Shown here in pieces: positions 8,272 through 17,303 of a stretch of 64,000 nucleotides of DNA. Source of the stretch: Antarcticimicrobium sp040365005. GTDB taxonomy: Bacteria > Pseudomonadota > Alphaproteobacteria > Rhodobacterales > Rhodobacteraceae. Every line of letters starts with the position of its first letter. Within the stretch, counting starts at the first letter, position 1. The notes under the pieces are model-generated. The model was not told the origin of the DNA. It saw only the letters and a program-made list of their open reading frames with translations, and made no database searches. The stretch lies in the NCBI RefSeq assembly GCF_040365005.1, contig NZ_BAABWV010000002.1:241286-305285 (forward strand), read 5' to 3'. The translations under genes and the position numbers were made by a program.

Positions 8272-8820
8272 TCACAGGGGCATTCCCGACAGTTTGGCCA
8301 CCAGTTCGGGCAGCTTGCGGGCGCCGAACTTGTCCAGCAGACGGGCCCGGTGCGCTTCGACCGTGCGATACGACAGGCCCAGGTCCGCCCCCACCTCCTT
8401 GGCCGAAAGCCCGCGACAGGTCAGGATCGCCACCTCGCGCTCCCGCGGGGTCAGCTGGACCAACGGCCGCTCGTCCGAGATGTCGGCAAACGACCAGATT
8501 CCGTGCCGAAAGGGATCCTCGGGGGTCAGCGATTGCCCTCGCACGCGGCACCAGAACAGATCCCCGTCGGCGCGGCGCATGATCCGCTCGTCATGATACT
8601 CGCCGGTCCGGCGCATCACCGCCAGCCCGCGCGCGCCGATCCGTTCGAACTCGGCCTCCGAAGGGTAGAAATCGCGCAGCGGGCGGTCCGCGTACTCCGC
8701 CGCCGTCCCGCCGAAAATCATTGAAAACCGCCGGTTGGCGCGCCGGATCACCCGGTTCTCCAACTCGACCAGCCCGATCGGGGCATGGAAAAAGGCGATA
8801 TCGGCATTGCTGCTGTTCAT
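8272..8820 (-). CDS. PAS-LuxR transcriptional regulator
   Basis: A 182-residue protein with an N-terminal PAS fold (about 5-110, with NRRFSMIFGGTAAEY and GDLFWCRVRGQSL) and a C-terminal LuxR-type helix-turn-helix (about 118-175, LTPREREVAILTCRGLSAKEV followed by YRTVEAHRARLLDKF). No phospho-receiver or acyl-homoserine-lactone domain is present, so the PAS domain probably senses a ligand or redox state directly. It diverges from the thiolase/acyl-CoA synthetase/dehydrogenase operon across a 90-bp gap, making that operon the likely target (inference). Confidence 0.9.
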   Translation of the reverse strand: MNSSNADIAFFHAPIGLVELENRVIRRANRRFSMIFGGTAAEYADRPLRDFYPSEAEFERIGARGLAVMRRTGEYHDERIMRRADGDLFWCRVRGQSLTPEDPFRHGIWSFADISDERPLVQLTPREREVAILTCRGLSAKEVGADLGLSYRTVEAHRARLLDKFGARKLPELVAKLSGMPL

Positions 8821-8910
8821 GGCGGACCACTTTGCCGGGTATTACTACGGAATTGAAGGGGGCATGGGCCGGGCGTTACGCTTTGGCGCAATTTCAATGG
8901 GAGGAAGACC

Positions 8911-10071
8911 ATGGTTTACATCGCTGGCTGGGGCCATACGAAATTCGGCAAACTGGTTGATCAGAGCCTTGAGGACCTGATCACCGAGGCGGGCAGAGAG
9001 GCGCTGGCCGATGCCGGCGTCGCCGGGGTGGATGTCGACGGCATCTGGATGGGACATTTCAACGCCGGCATGGTGCCCGACGGGTTCCCCGCCTCGCTGG
9101 CCATGGGGATCGACCCGGGGCTGCGCTACAAGCCCGCGACGCGGCTGGAAAATGCCTGCGCCTCCGGGTCGGCGGCGGTCTTTGCCGCGCGTCAGGCAAT
9201 CCTGGCGGGCGAGGCCAAGGTCGCGCTGGTGATCGGGGTCGAGAAGATGACCCATCTGCCCGGCGCCGAGGTGACCGCCGCGCTTGGTCATGCCGCCTAT
9301 CAGAAGGAAGAGGCGGGGCTGTCCTTTCCCGGGGCCTTCGCGCAATTTGCGCAGGCCTATTTCGAAAAATACGGCGATCACAGCCAGGCGCTGGCCCGGA
9401 TCGCCGCCAAGAACCACGGAAACTCGGTCAACAACCCGTTGGCGCAATTGCAAAAACCGATGGACGAGGCGTTCTGTGCCACGGTCTCGGACCGCAATCC
9501 GATGATCTCCGCGCCGCTGAAAAAGACCGACTGCTCGCTGGTCTCTGACGGGGCGGCGGCCATCGTCCTGGTGGCCGAGGATGTCCTTCCCGGTGTCGAC
9601 AAGGCGGTCAAGATGCGCAGCGTCGCCCAGGTCAACGACCTGCTGCCGATGTCCCAGCGCGACCTGATTGCCTTCGAGGGGCCGCGCCGGGCGATCCACA
9701 GCGCCTATGACCGCGCCGGGATCACCGTCGACGACATCGACGTGGCCGAGGTGCACGATTGTTTCACCATCGCCGAGCTGCTGATCTACGAATCGATGGG
9801 GCTGGCCGCCCACGGCCATGCCGCCGACCTGCTCGAGGGCGGGGTGGTCCATGCCGGTGGGCGTCTTCCGGTGAACCTCTCCGGCGGGCTCAAGGCCAAG
9901 GGACACCCGGTCGGCGCCACCGGCGTTTCCATGCACGCGCTGATCGCCCGTCAGGTGGTGGGCCAGGCGGACGCGATGCAGCACCCCGGCGCCGAGCTGG
10001 GGCTGGTGTTCAACATGGGCGGCTCGGGCGTGGCCAACTATGCCTCGATCCTCGAGGGCGTGAAGGCATGA
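8911..10071 (+). CDS. thiolase-family acetyl-CoA acyltransferase (SCP-x type)
   Basis: A 386-residue thiolase of the SCP-x/lipid-transfer-like subgroup, expected to cleave or form beta-ketoacyl-CoA. The nucleophilic Cys83 is in LENACASGSAA; the HDCFTIAELL segment and the C-terminal GGLKAKGHPVGATG supply further active-site residues. GGGAGGAAG lies just before the ATG. It opens a three-gene operon with ATGA overlaps to the acyl-CoA synthetase and the SDR, pointing to activation, oxidation and thiolysis of a short acid or hydroxyacid. Chain length cannot be read from sequence. Confidence 0.9.
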   Translation: MVYIAGWGHTKFGKLVDQSLEDLITEAGREALADAGVAGVDVDGIWMGHFNAGMVPDGFPASLAMGIDPGLRYKPATRLENACASGSAAVFAARQAILAGEAKVALVIGVEKMTHLPGAEVTAALGHAAYQKEEAGLSFPGAFAQFAQAYFEKYGDHSQALARIAAKNHGNSVNNPLAQLQKPMDEAFCATVSDRNPMISAPLKKTDCSLVSDGAAAIVLVAEDVLPGVDKAVKMRSVAQVNDLLPMSQRDLIAFEGPRRAIHSAYDRAGITVDDIDVAEVHDCFTIAELLIYESMGLAAHGHAADLLEGGVVHAGGRLPVNLSGGLKAKGHPVGATGVSMHALIARQVVGQADAMQHPGAELGLVFNMGGSGVANYASILEGVKA

Positions 10072-11576
10072 ACCTCGGGAACTGGCTGCAACGGCAGGCC
10101 CGGCTCAACCCGGACCGCCCGGCGCTGTTCACGGGCACCGAGCAGGTGGCCGATTACGCCGGGTTCCATGATGGCGCCGCGCGCGTGGCCGGCTGGCTGG
10201 CCGCGCAGGGCATCGCCCCCGGCGACCGGGTCGGGATCTTCATGAAGAACTGCCCCGACTACCTGATCGTGCAATACGGCATCTGGTATGCCGGCGCAGT
10301 GGCGGTGGCGATCAATGCCAAGCTGCACGGGCGCGAGGCGGCCTATATCCTCGAGAACTCGGAGGCCGCCCTGTGCTTTACCTCGCCCGGCCTGACCGAG
10401 GCGTTGGAGGAGGCGGATGCGCCGGGCCGGTTCATCGACTGTACCGGGCCGGAATTCGCCGCGGCACTGGCACAGCCGCCGGTCGCGGCCCCCGCGGCGC
10501 GCGCGCCGGACGATCTGGCCTGGCTGTTCTATACCTCGGGCACCACCGGGCGGCCCAAGGGGGTGCGGATCAGCCACCGGATGCTGGTGGACATGTCGCT
10601 GGCCTACCTGGTCGACGTGGATGCGGCGACGGCGGAGGACGCGATCCTTTACGCCGCGCCGATGAGCCATGGCGCGGGGATCTACAACATGGTGCACGTG
10701 CTGGTCGGCGCGCGCCACGTCTGCCCGGTCTCGGGCGGGTTCGACCCGGAGGAGATCTTCGCGCTGGCGCGGCATCACCGTAACATCCAGATGTTCGCCG
10801 CGCCGACCATGGTGCATCGCATGACCGCCGCCGCCAAGGCGACGGGCGAGACCGGCGAGGGGCTGCGCACCGTGGTCTATGGCGGCGGGCCGATGTACCT
10901 GGCCGACATCGAGGAGGCGATCGTACAATTCGGGCCGATTTTCGTACAGATCTACGGCCAGGGCGAATGCCCGATGGGGATCACCGCCCTGTCGCGCGAC
11001 CTGGTCGCCGACCGCAGCCACCCGCGCTGGCGCGAGCGCCTGCTCAGCGTCGGCCGGGCGCAATCGCCGGTCGAGGTGCAGATCGGCGATGCGCAGGGCA
11101 ATCCCTTGCCCGCCGGCGAACACGGCGAGATCATGGTGCGCGGCGACGTGGTGATGCCCGGCTATTGGCGCAACGAGGAGGCCACCGCCAAGACGCTGGT
11201 GAACGGCTGGCTGATGACCGGCGACATGGGGTTCATGGACGACGACGGTTTCGTCACCATGCAGGACCGCTCCAAGGACATGATCATCACCGGCGGCTCC
11301 AACGTCTATCCGCGCGAGGTCGAGGAGGTGCTGCTGACCCACCCGGAGGTGCGCGAGGCCTCGGTCGTCGGGCGTCCCCATCCCGACTGGGGCGAGGAGG
11401 TGGTGGCCTTTGTCGTGGGCGAGGTGGCGGAGGCCGATCTCGACGCGCTCTGCAACGCCAACATCGCCCGCTTCAAGCGCCCCAAAGCCTACGTTTCAAT
11501 CGCCGAATTACCCAAGAACAACTATGGCAAGGTCCTCAAGACCGAGCTGCGAAAAATGCTGGAGGAGATCGCATGA
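10068..11576 (+). CDS. AMP-dependent acyl-CoA synthetase/ligase
   Basis: A 502-residue member of the ANL superfamily that activates a carboxylic acid to its CoA thioester via an acyl-adenylate. The P-loop motif YTSGTTGRPKG is at 155-165; the YGQGECPMGIT, LMTGDMGFMDDDGFVTMQDR and SKDMIITGGSNVYPREVE segments are the A5-A8 core motifs. The catalytic lysine lies near the C-terminus in NNYGKVLKTEL. The ATG at 10068 overlaps the thiolase stop (ATGA) and matches the family N-terminus. The acid substrate is unknown; neighbours suggest a short- or branched-chain acid. Confidence 0.92.
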   Translation: MNLGNWLQRQARLNPDRPALFTGTEQVADYAGFHDGAARVAGWLAAQGIAPGDRVGIFMKNCPDYLIVQYGIWYAGAVAVAINAKLHGREAAYILENSEAALCFTSPGLTEALEEADAPGRFIDCTGPEFAAALAQPPVAAPAARAPDDLAWLFYTSGTTGRPKGVRISHRMLVDMSLAYLVDVDAATAEDAILYAAPMSHGAGIYNMVHVLVGARHVCPVSGGFDPEEIFALARHHRNIQMFAAPTMVHRMTAAAKATGETGEGLRTVVYGGGPMYLADIEEAIVQFGPIFVQIYGQGECPMGITALSRDLVADRSHPRWRERLLSVGRAQSPVEVQIGDAQGNPLPAGEHGEIMVRGDVVMPGYWRNEEATAKTLVNGWLMTGDMGFMDDDGFVTMQDRSKDMIITGGSNVYPREVEEVLLTHPEVREASVVGRPHPDWGEEVVAFVVGEVAEADLDALCNANIARFKRPKAYVSIAELPKNNYGKVLKTELRKMLEEIA

Positions 11577-12376
11577 CGGATCTTAGTGGAAAGACCGCCC
11601 TGGTTACCGGATCGGTGCAAGGCATCGGGCTGGCCATCGCGGAGTCGCTGGCCCGGGCCGGGGCGCGCATCGCCGTGCACGGGATCGCGGGCGACGCCCA
11701 GATCGACGAGGCCTGCACCCACCTGCGCGAGCTTGGCGCGCCGCAGGCCGAGTTCTTTGACGGCGACCTGCGCAACCCCGACCGGATCGCCGACCTGATG
11801 GAGGCGGTGGGCACATGGGGCGGGCCCGATATCCTGGTCAACAACGCCGGTATCCAGCACACCGCACCGCTCTCCGAGATGCCGCGCGAGACCTGGGACG
11901 CGATCCTCGCGGTCAACCTCAGCGCCGCCTTCGACACCATGCGCGCGGCGATGCCGGGCATGGCCGAGCGGGGCTATGGCCGGGTCATCAACATCGCCAG
12001 TGTGCACGGGCTGGTCGCCAGCAAGGAAAAGGCGCCCTACGTGGCGGCCAAGTTCGGGCTGGTCGGCCTCAGCCGGGTGGCGGCGCTGGAATATGCCGCC
12101 CGGGGCGAGCGGGCCAAGGGCGGGGTGACGGTGAACTGCATCTGCCCCGGCTGGACCGAGACCGCGATCATCGAACCGCAGGTCGAGGCACGGGCGGCGC
12201 AGTTCGGCGGCGACCGAGATGCCGGCATCGCCGATCTTCTGTCCGAGAAACAACCGAGCCAGCGGTTGTCCGACCCCTCGGAGATCGGGGAACTGGCGCT
12301 GTGGCTGTGCAACCCGGTGGCCCATAACATCACCGGCACCGCGATCCCGGTCGACGGAGGCTGGACCGCGCAATAG
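11573..12376 (+). CDS. 3-hydroxybutyrate dehydrogenase-like SDR oxidoreductase
   Basis: A 267-residue classical short-chain dehydrogenase. The cofactor motif is VTGSVQGIG (11-19), NNAG is at 90-93, and the catalytic Ser143, Tyr156 and Lys160 (YVAAK) are in place. The C-terminal LLSEKQPSQRLSDPSEIGEL and NITGTAIPVDGGWTAQ strongly resemble D-3-hydroxybutyrate dehydrogenases (BdhA). It starts with an ATGA overlap to the acyl-CoA synthetase. Together with the thiolase this suggests a 3-hydroxybutyrate/acetoacetate degradation branch, though a close relative with another hydroxyacid is possible. Confidence 0.85.
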   Translation: MTDLSGKTALVTGSVQGIGLAIAESLARAGARIAVHGIAGDAQIDEACTHLRELGAPQAEFFDGDLRNPDRIADLMEAVGTWGGPDILVNNAGIQHTAPLSEMPRETWDAILAVNLSAAFDTMRAAMPGMAERGYGRVINIASVHGLVASKEKAPYVAAKFGLVGLSRVAALEYAARGERAKGGVTVNCICPGWTETAIIEPQVEARAAQFGGDRDAGIADLLSEKQPSQRLSDPSEIGELALWLCNPVAHNITGTAIPVDGGWTAQ

Positions 12377-12382
12377 CGCGGT

Positions 12383-13249
12383 TCAGAACCGGCGGATGCG
12401 TCCGGGCAGGGTGGTCCGCGTGTCGAACTGGATGTTCTGCGCGCGCAAGACCCCCTTGCCCATGTCGCGGACCGGCTCGGCGGCGATCCGGGCCAGGGCA
12501 TCGGTCGCGCAAGAGTCCCACGGCTGTTCCGGTAGCTCCTCGAACCGGGCATAGAACTTGCGCTCGGCCAGCAGCGGTTTCTGCCAGGCCGCGCCCGGCA
12601 GCCCCTTGCCGCCGCTGTTGGCGATCTCGCGCCGGTGGCGGTTTGATCGGCGCAGCGCGGCCCGGTTGGCATATTTCAGATGCGCCAGGTAGACCCCGGG
12701 CGGCAGGGTCAGCGGGTAATTCTCCAGCACCTTGCGGCGCAGCCCCACCCCGTGCCGCAGCAGCGGCAACCCCTTTCGCACCGCCCACGCCTTGCTGTAG
12801 AGGCCCGAGAATACCGCGCCGGAGCGCGTGGACAGGGCCGATGCCCCCTTGTCCAGCGGCGGATCGTCCGGGCGTTCGGTCACGTTCAGGCCCAGCGCAA
12901 AGACCACGTCACGCTCTTGCGCGCCCAGCAACGCGGCAAAGCTGGGGAAAACATCGGGGTCGAGGCAGATCAACTCGTCGGCATCGGTGCGGATCACCCA
13001 GTCATAGACCGCGCCCAGCCCGGCCTGAAATCCGTTCAGCACCCGGTCGCGCAGCCCGTCGAATCCGTCGAGCCGGTCGCGCGGCAGGGTCAGGATGTTG
13101 GCGCCGGGGCACAGCGCCGGCAGCGCCCGGTCGGCGCCATGGGCCAGGACGAACAGGTTCCTTGCCCCCAGGTGGCGGGCGTAATGATCGTACCACTGGG
13201 ACAGGGCCCAGTGATCGCGGTAGACCATCGTGATCGCGCAGATACTCAT
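12383..13249 (-). CDS. family 2-like glycosyltransferase
   Basis: A 288-residue cytoplasmic protein resembling the GT2/DUF23-like glycosyltransferases common in Rhodobacterales. The N-terminal strand SICAITMVYRDHWALSQWYDHYARHLG is typical, and the nucleotide-sugar/metal motif is RTDADE (87-92). The rest is basic and lacks membrane helices. The start at 13249 (MSICAITMVY) is preferred over upstream in-frame codons that would add a compositionally shifted extension. It is convergent with the SDR gene and separated from livF by a strong terminator, so it is probably independent. Confidence 0.75.
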   Translation of the reverse strand: MSICAITMVYRDHWALSQWYDHYARHLGARNLFVLAHGADRALPALCPGANILTLPRDRLDGFDGLRDRVLNGFQAGLGAVYDWVIRTDADELICLDPDVFPSFAALLGAQERDVVFALGLNVTERPDDPPLDKGASALSTRSGAVFSGLYSKAWAVRKGLPLLRHGVGLRRKVLENYPLTLPPGVYLAHLKYANRAALRRSNRHRREIANSGGKGLPGAAWQKPLLAERKFYARFEELPEQPWDSCATDALARIAAEPVRDMGKGVLRAQNIQFDTRTTLPGRIRRF

Positions 13250-13309
13250 CCAGGCACCTTGCGGGGGACGCAGCCCGGGAACAAGCGAAACCGGCCCGTG
13301 AGAGACGCG

Positions 13310-13338
13310 AAAAGGCCGGCCCCCTGGGGGGACCGGCC
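13310..13338 (-). terminator. intrinsic terminator after livF
   Basis: On the minus strand GGCCGGTCCCCC and GGGGGCCGGCC form a long GC-rich stem followed by TTTTCG. It lies 42 bp after the livF stop and ahead of the glycosyltransferase gene, ending the liv-type transporter operon. Confidence 0.8.
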
Positions 13339-13379
13339 AACCTGCTGCCGCATGATCGCGGCCGGCGGGGAAGGGGGGG

Positions 13380-14135
13380 TCAGATCGCCAGGTACTCTGC
13401 CCGCAGTTCCGCGTTCTCCAGCACCTCTGCGGCGGTGCCGTCAAAGACGATGGTGCCGGTATCGAGGATGATGGCGCGGTCGGCCAGTTGCAGCGCGCGC
13501 ACCGCGTTCTGTTCGACAAGGATCGTGGTCATGCCCTGCTCCTTGATGATGCGGAGCGTCTTCTCGATCTCGTCGACGATCACCGGCGCCAGTCCCTCGT
13601 AGGGTTCGTCCAGCAGCAGGACCTTGAGGTCACGCGCCAGAGCCCGGGCGATGGCCAGCATCTGTTGTTCGCCGCCCGAGAGCGTCACCCCTTCCTGCTT
13701 GCGGCGTTCGCCCAGGCGCGGGAACAACTCGTACAGGCGCTCGATCGACCAGCCGACGGGCGGGGCGATCTGGGCCAGTTGCAGGTTCTCTTCGACCGTC
13801 AGGCCGGGGATGATGCGCCGGTCCTCGGGCACTAGCCCCAGGCCGACGCTGGCCGCCTCGTGCGAGCTCATCTTGTGCAGCGGTTGATGGTCGAGCCAGA
13901 TCTCGCCATGGGTCACCTCGGGGCTGCCAGTGCGGGCGATGGCACGCAGCGTCGAGGTCTTGCCGGCGCCGTTGCGACCCAGCAGCGCCAGGATCTCGCC
14001 CTCGTGCACGTTGAAGTTGACGCCCTGCACGATGTAGCTCTCGCCGTAATAGGCATGCATGTCCCAGACCGAGAGAAAGGCGGGCGCGGTCTCGGCGTGG
14101 TTGGCGTGTTTGGAAAAGTCCGGTTTGACGTTCAT
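13380..14135 (-). CDS. livF: branched-chain-type ABC transporter ATPase (LivF family)
   Basis: A 251-residue ATPase of the HAAT (LivF) family. It pairs with LivG to drive uptake through LivH/LivM. Walker A is GRNGAGKT (53-60), the signature is LSGGEQQML (about 152-160), and Walker B is KVLLLDEPYEGL. The C-terminus YLAI is typical. The ATG follows GGAGGAAGACAG. It is last in the operon SBP-livH-livM-livG-livF. The substrate may not be branched-chain amino acids: this family also moves urea, amides and short-chain acids. Confidence 0.92.
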   Translation of the reverse strand: MNVKPDFSKHANHAETAPAFLSVWDMHAYYGESYIVQGVNFNVHEGEILALLGRNGAGKTSTLRAIARTGSPEVTHGEIWLDHQPLHKMSSHEAASVGLGLVPEDRRIIPGLTVEENLQLAQIAPPVGWSIERLYELFPRLGERRKQEGVTLSGGEQQMLAIARALARDLKVLLLDEPYEGLAPVIVDEIEKTLRIIKEQGMTTILVEQNAVRALQLADRAIILDTGTIVFDGTAAEVLENAELRAEYLAI

Positions 14136-14147
14136 CTGTCTTCCTCC

Positions 14148-14903
14148 TTACGCCGACTCGCCCAGGTACGCTTCGCGCACCTTGGGGTTGCCCTTGATGT
14201 TCTGCGGATCGTCCTCGACCAGCGGGGTGCCCTGCGCCAGCACGGTGATCCGGTCGGCAAGGCTGAACACCACGTGCATGTCGTGTTCGATAATGGCGAT
14301 GGTGATGTCACGCTCGGCCTTGATCTGCTTGAGCAGGTCGATGGTGTTGTTGGTATCGGCCCGCGCCATGCCGGCGGTGGGTTCGTCCAGCAGGAGCAGG
14401 CGCGGCTCCTGGCTCAGGCACATGCCGATCTCCAGCCGCCGCTTGTCACCGCGTGACATCGAGGCGGCGTGCATGTGACGCTTGTCGGCCATGTTCATGT
14501 CCTCCAGCACATGCTCGGCCTGTTCGATGACCTCGCGCTCGTTGGCGACAGATTCATAGGCGTGCATGCGAAAGGACCCGTCGCGCCGGGCAAAGATCGG
14601 GATCAGCATGTTTTCCATCACCGTCAGGTCGCCGAAGATCTCGGGCGTCTGAAACACGCGAGAAATGCCCATCTGGTTGATCTCGTAGGGCGAGCGGCCC
14701 AGCACCGACTGGCCGTCGAACATGACGCTGCCGGTGTCCGGGATCAGTTTGCCCACGAGGCAGTTGAGCAGGGTGGACTTGCCGGCGCCGTTGGGGCCGA
14801 TGATGGCGTGCACGGAGTTCTCGCGTACGCTCAGGTTCACCTCGCTCAGCGCCTTGAGGCCGCCGAAGTTCTTGTTGACGTTCTTGACTTCGAGAATGCC
14901 CAT
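14148..14903 (-). CDS. livG: branched-chain-type ABC transporter ATPase (LivG family)
   Basis: A 251-residue ATPase of the LivG family. Walker A is GPNGAGKS (36-43); the signature reads MSRGDKRRLEIG rather than LSGG; Walker B is RLLLLDEPTAGM. The SRGDKRRLE variant is known from a subset of this family and is not a sign of decay. It sits 12 bp before livF and 13 bp after livM in the same operon. Confidence 0.92.
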   Translation of the reverse strand: MGILEVKNVNKNFGGLKALSEVNLSVRENSVHAIIGPNGAGKSTLLNCLVGKLIPDTGSVMFDGQSVLGRSPYEINQMGISRVFQTPEIFGDLTVMENMLIPIFARRDGSFRMHAYESVANEREVIEQAEHVLEDMNMADKRHMHAASMSRGDKRRLEIGMCLSQEPRLLLLDEPTAGMARADTNNTIDLLKQIKAERDITIAIIEHDMHVVFSLADRITVLAQGTPLVEDDPQNIKGNPKVREAYLGESA

Positions 14904-14916
14904 ATCAGCGTCCTTT

Positions 14917-16137
14917 TCACTCGGCCACGTGGGGTTTTTCTTCGGGGTGATGTTCGGGATCTTCGGGTTTGGCCTTGGCGCTGCGCCGCTTGAACAGCCG
15001 CGACAACCGTTGTCCGCCCTCGACCAGCCCGCCGGGCAGGAAGATCACGACCAGCATGAACAGCAGGCCCAGCGTCAGGTGCCAGCCCTTGCCGATGAAG
15101 GGGTGCACGATGAAGACCACGAAATCCTCGATCCCGTCCGGCAGGAAGGCGAACCAGTTGTGCAGGACGGTATCGTTGATCTTCGAGAAGATGTTCTCGA
15201 AGTACTTGATGAAACCGGCGCCCAGGATCGGACCGATCAGCGTGCCGGTGCCGCCGAGGATGGTCATCAGCACCACCTCGCCCGAGGCGGTCCACTGCAT
15301 CCGCTCGGCGCCGGCCAGCGGGTCCATCGCCGCCATCAGGCCACCGGCCAGCCCGGCGTACATGCCCGAGATGACGAAGGCCGCGAGGGTGTAGGGCCGT
15401 GTGTTGAGACCGGTGTAGTTCATCCGCTGCTGGTTCGACTTGACCGCCCGCAGCATCATCCCGAAGGGCGAGCGGAAGATGCGGATCGCCAGGTAGAAGA
15501 CGATCATCAGGATCACCGCGCAGAGGTAGTATCCGGCGTTGAAGTCGAAACTCCAGGCGCCCAGGTCCAGCGTGTAGGTCGAGCGCATGGACAGGCCGAA
15601 CAGGTGCGGCAGGTCCGGCAGCCCGTCGCGGTGGAACCACTGCGGATCATCGGCATAGACCTGCAACCCGGTCTCGCCGTTGGTCAGGTTGAACTTGGGG
15701 TTCGACAGCACCGAGTAGGCCAGTGCGAAGGACATCTGCGCGAAGGCCAGCGTCAGGATCGAGAAGTAGATGCCCGAGCGCCGCAGGCTGACGAATCCGA
15801 TCAACAGCGAGAAGATCGCTGCGACCACCACGCTGAGGCCGATCGCGGGCAGCACGTTGTAGGAGAACAGCTTGAAGATCCAGACTGCCGAATAGCTGCC
15901 CACCCCCAGAAAGGCCGCGTGGCCGAAGGAGAGGTAGCCGGTCAGCCCGAACAGGATGTTGTACCCGACGGCGAAGATCCCGAAGATGATGAAGCGTTGC
16001 ATCAGGTCCGGGTAGCCGGCGTTGAATTGCGCCATGGCGCTGTCGGTCGGGAACGGGTTGAGGATGAAGGGCGCGAACAGCGTCAGCACCGCGACCACGA
16101 GCAGGAGCGTGGTGTCTTTCTTGTTGAGTCCGAGCAT
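14917..16137 (-). CDS. livM: branched-chain-type ABC transporter permease (LivM family)
   Basis: A 406-residue inner-membrane permease with about nine to ten hydrophobic segments. The family sequence GYNILFGLTGYLSFGHAAFLGVGSY and the cytoplasmic coupling region RSPFGMMLRAVKSNQQRM are clear. An extended loop (about 150-200) carries Trp/Phe-rich sequence, longer than in E. coli LivM. The C-terminal tail after about 375 is hydrophilic and charged (KRRSAKAKPED), an addition of unknown role. It begins 3 bp after the livH stop, with its Shine-Dalgarno inside the end of livH. Confidence 0.92.
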   Translation of the reverse strand: MLGLNKKDTTLLLVVAVLTLFAPFILNPFPTDSAMAQFNAGYPDLMQRFIIFGIFAVGYNILFGLTGYLSFGHAAFLGVGSYSAVWIFKLFSYNVLPAIGLSVVVAAIFSLLIGFVSLRRSGIYFSILTLAFAQMSFALAYSVLSNPKFNLTNGETGLQVYADDPQWFHRDGLPDLPHLFGLSMRSTYTLDLGAWSFDFNAGYYLCAVILMIVFYLAIRIFRSPFGMMLRAVKSNQQRMNYTGLNTRPYTLAAFVISGMYAGLAGGLMAAMDPLAGAERMQWTASGEVVLMTILGGTGTLIGPILGAGFIKYFENIFSKINDTVLHNWFAFLPDGIEDFVVFIVHPFIGKGWHLTLGLLFMLVVIFLPGGLVEGGQRLSRLFKRRSAKAKPEDPEHHPEEKPHVAE

Positions 16138-16140
16138 GTA

Positions 16141-17172
16141 TTAGTCCTCCATCACGCCTTTGCGGCCCATCAGGCCCCGTGGGCGGGTCAGCAGAATGAT
16201 GATCGCGACGAGGTAGATGATGATCTGGTTGATGCCCGGGATCGTCGTCGTCGCCCATGTGGTCGAGGCGAAGCTTTCCAGGATGCCCAGCAGGAACCCG
16301 GCGAGCACGGCACCGGGGAGCGAGCCCATGCCGCCGACAACCACGACCACGAAGCTCAGCACCAGGAAATCCATGCCCATGTGATAGTTGGGCGGGTTCA
16401 GCGGGCCGTACATCACCCCGGCGAGGCCGGCCACCGCCGAGGCGACGCCGAACATGATGGTGAACCGGCGGTCGATGTTGATCCCCAGGAGGCCCACCGT
16501 CTCGCGGTCGGCCATGCCGGCGCGCACCACCATCCCGAAGGTGGTGAACTGCAGGAAGGCGAAGACGCCGCCGATGATCGCGAGGGCGAAGAAGAAATAG
16601 ACCAGCCGCCAGATCGGGTAGATGATCGCGTTGACCTGGAACCCGATCATCACGCCCAGATCGACCGAGCCGCGCATCGCGTCGGGCTCCGGGGTCTGGA
16701 TCGGGTTGGCGCCGAAGAAATACTTGACCACTTCCTGCAGCACGATGGCCAGGCCGAAGGTCACGAGGATCTGGTCGGCGTGTTCGCGTTTGTAGAAATG
16801 CTTGATCAGTCCGCGTTCCATCACGACCCCGACAAGGATCATGATCGGGATCGCGAACAGGATCGCCAGTGGTACCGACCAGTCGATGATGGCCGCCCCC
16901 ATGTCGGGGCCGAACCAGGATTCGACATAGGGTGTCTTGACCTTGAGCGCATTGCCCAGGAAATCCTTCTGGGTCTCGTCGATGGTCTCGAAACTCAGGT
17001 TCAGGAAACGTTGTACCGTGACCGCACAGAAGGCGCCGATCATGAACAGCGCGCCATGCGCGAAGTTCACCACGCCGAGCGTGCCGAAGATGAGTGTCAG
17101 GCCAAGCGCGATCAGCGCATAGGCCGAGCCTTTGTCGAGCCCGTTTAGAATCTGCAGCAGGAGTGCGTCCAT
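16141..17172 (-). CDS. livH: branched-chain-type ABC transporter permease (LivH family)
   Basis: A 343-residue inner-membrane permease. The N-terminus shows the LivH signature NGLDKGSAYALIALGLTLIFG followed by VVNFAHGALFMIGAF; the EAA-like coupling region includes RAGMADRETVGLLGINID. An insert at about 45-100 (hydrophilic, with ETIDETQKDFLGNALKVKTP) is larger than in E. coli LivH. The ATG at 17172 is chosen; an in-frame GTG at 17181 is possible. It is first of the permease/ATPase block and is separated from the substrate-binding gene by a hairpin (17263-17295). Confidence 0.92.
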   Translation of the reverse strand: MDALLLQILNGLDKGSAYALIALGLTLIFGTLGVVNFAHGALFMIGAFCAVTVQRFLNLSFETIDETQKDFLGNALKVKTPYVESWFGPDMGAAIIDWSVPLAILFAIPIMILVGVVMERGLIKHFYKREHADQILVTFGLAIVLQEVVKYFFGANPIQTPEPDAMRGSVDLGVMIGFQVNAIIYPIWRLVYFFFALAIIGGVFAFLQFTTFGMVVRAGMADRETVGLLGINIDRRFTIMFGVASAVAGLAGVMYGPLNPPNYHMGMDFLVLSFVVVVVGGMGSLPGAVLAGFLLGILESFASTTWATTTIPGINQIIIYLVAIIILLTRPRGLMGRKGVMED

Positions 17173-17262
17173 GGTCCCCACCGTAATTTTGGATTGGCAA
17201 CACCGCGCCGGAGCGGACCTTGCGGACCGCCGGCAGGTTCAACCGAATTCCCGGAAAAGTTG

Positions 17263-17295
17263 AAAAGCGGTCCGGGCCCTAAGGCGGCCCGGACC
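17263..17295 (-). terminator. hairpin between substrate-binding protein gene and livH
   Basis: Perfect 10-bp stem GGTCCGGGCC / GGCCCGGACC (17269-17278 with 17286-17295) with a 7-nt loop and TTTT on the minus strand just after. It lies in the 131-bp gap downstream of the substrate-binding gene. It probably terminates most transcripts or stabilises the 3' end, so that the binding protein is made in excess over the transporter (inference). Confidence 0.7.
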
Positions 17296-17303
17296 AGCCG
17301 TGA

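Noticed and set aside
14451..14462. Degenerate ABC signature (SRGDKRRLE) in LivG as a sign of an inactive ATPase
   Set aside because: This variant is known in part of the LivG family, and Walker A and B are intact.
14722..17148. Open frame of about 800 codons antisense to livG-livM-livH
   Set aside because: Rich in His, Gln, Asp and Arg, typical of antisense frames in GC-rich DNA; the minus-strand transporter genes are unmistakable.
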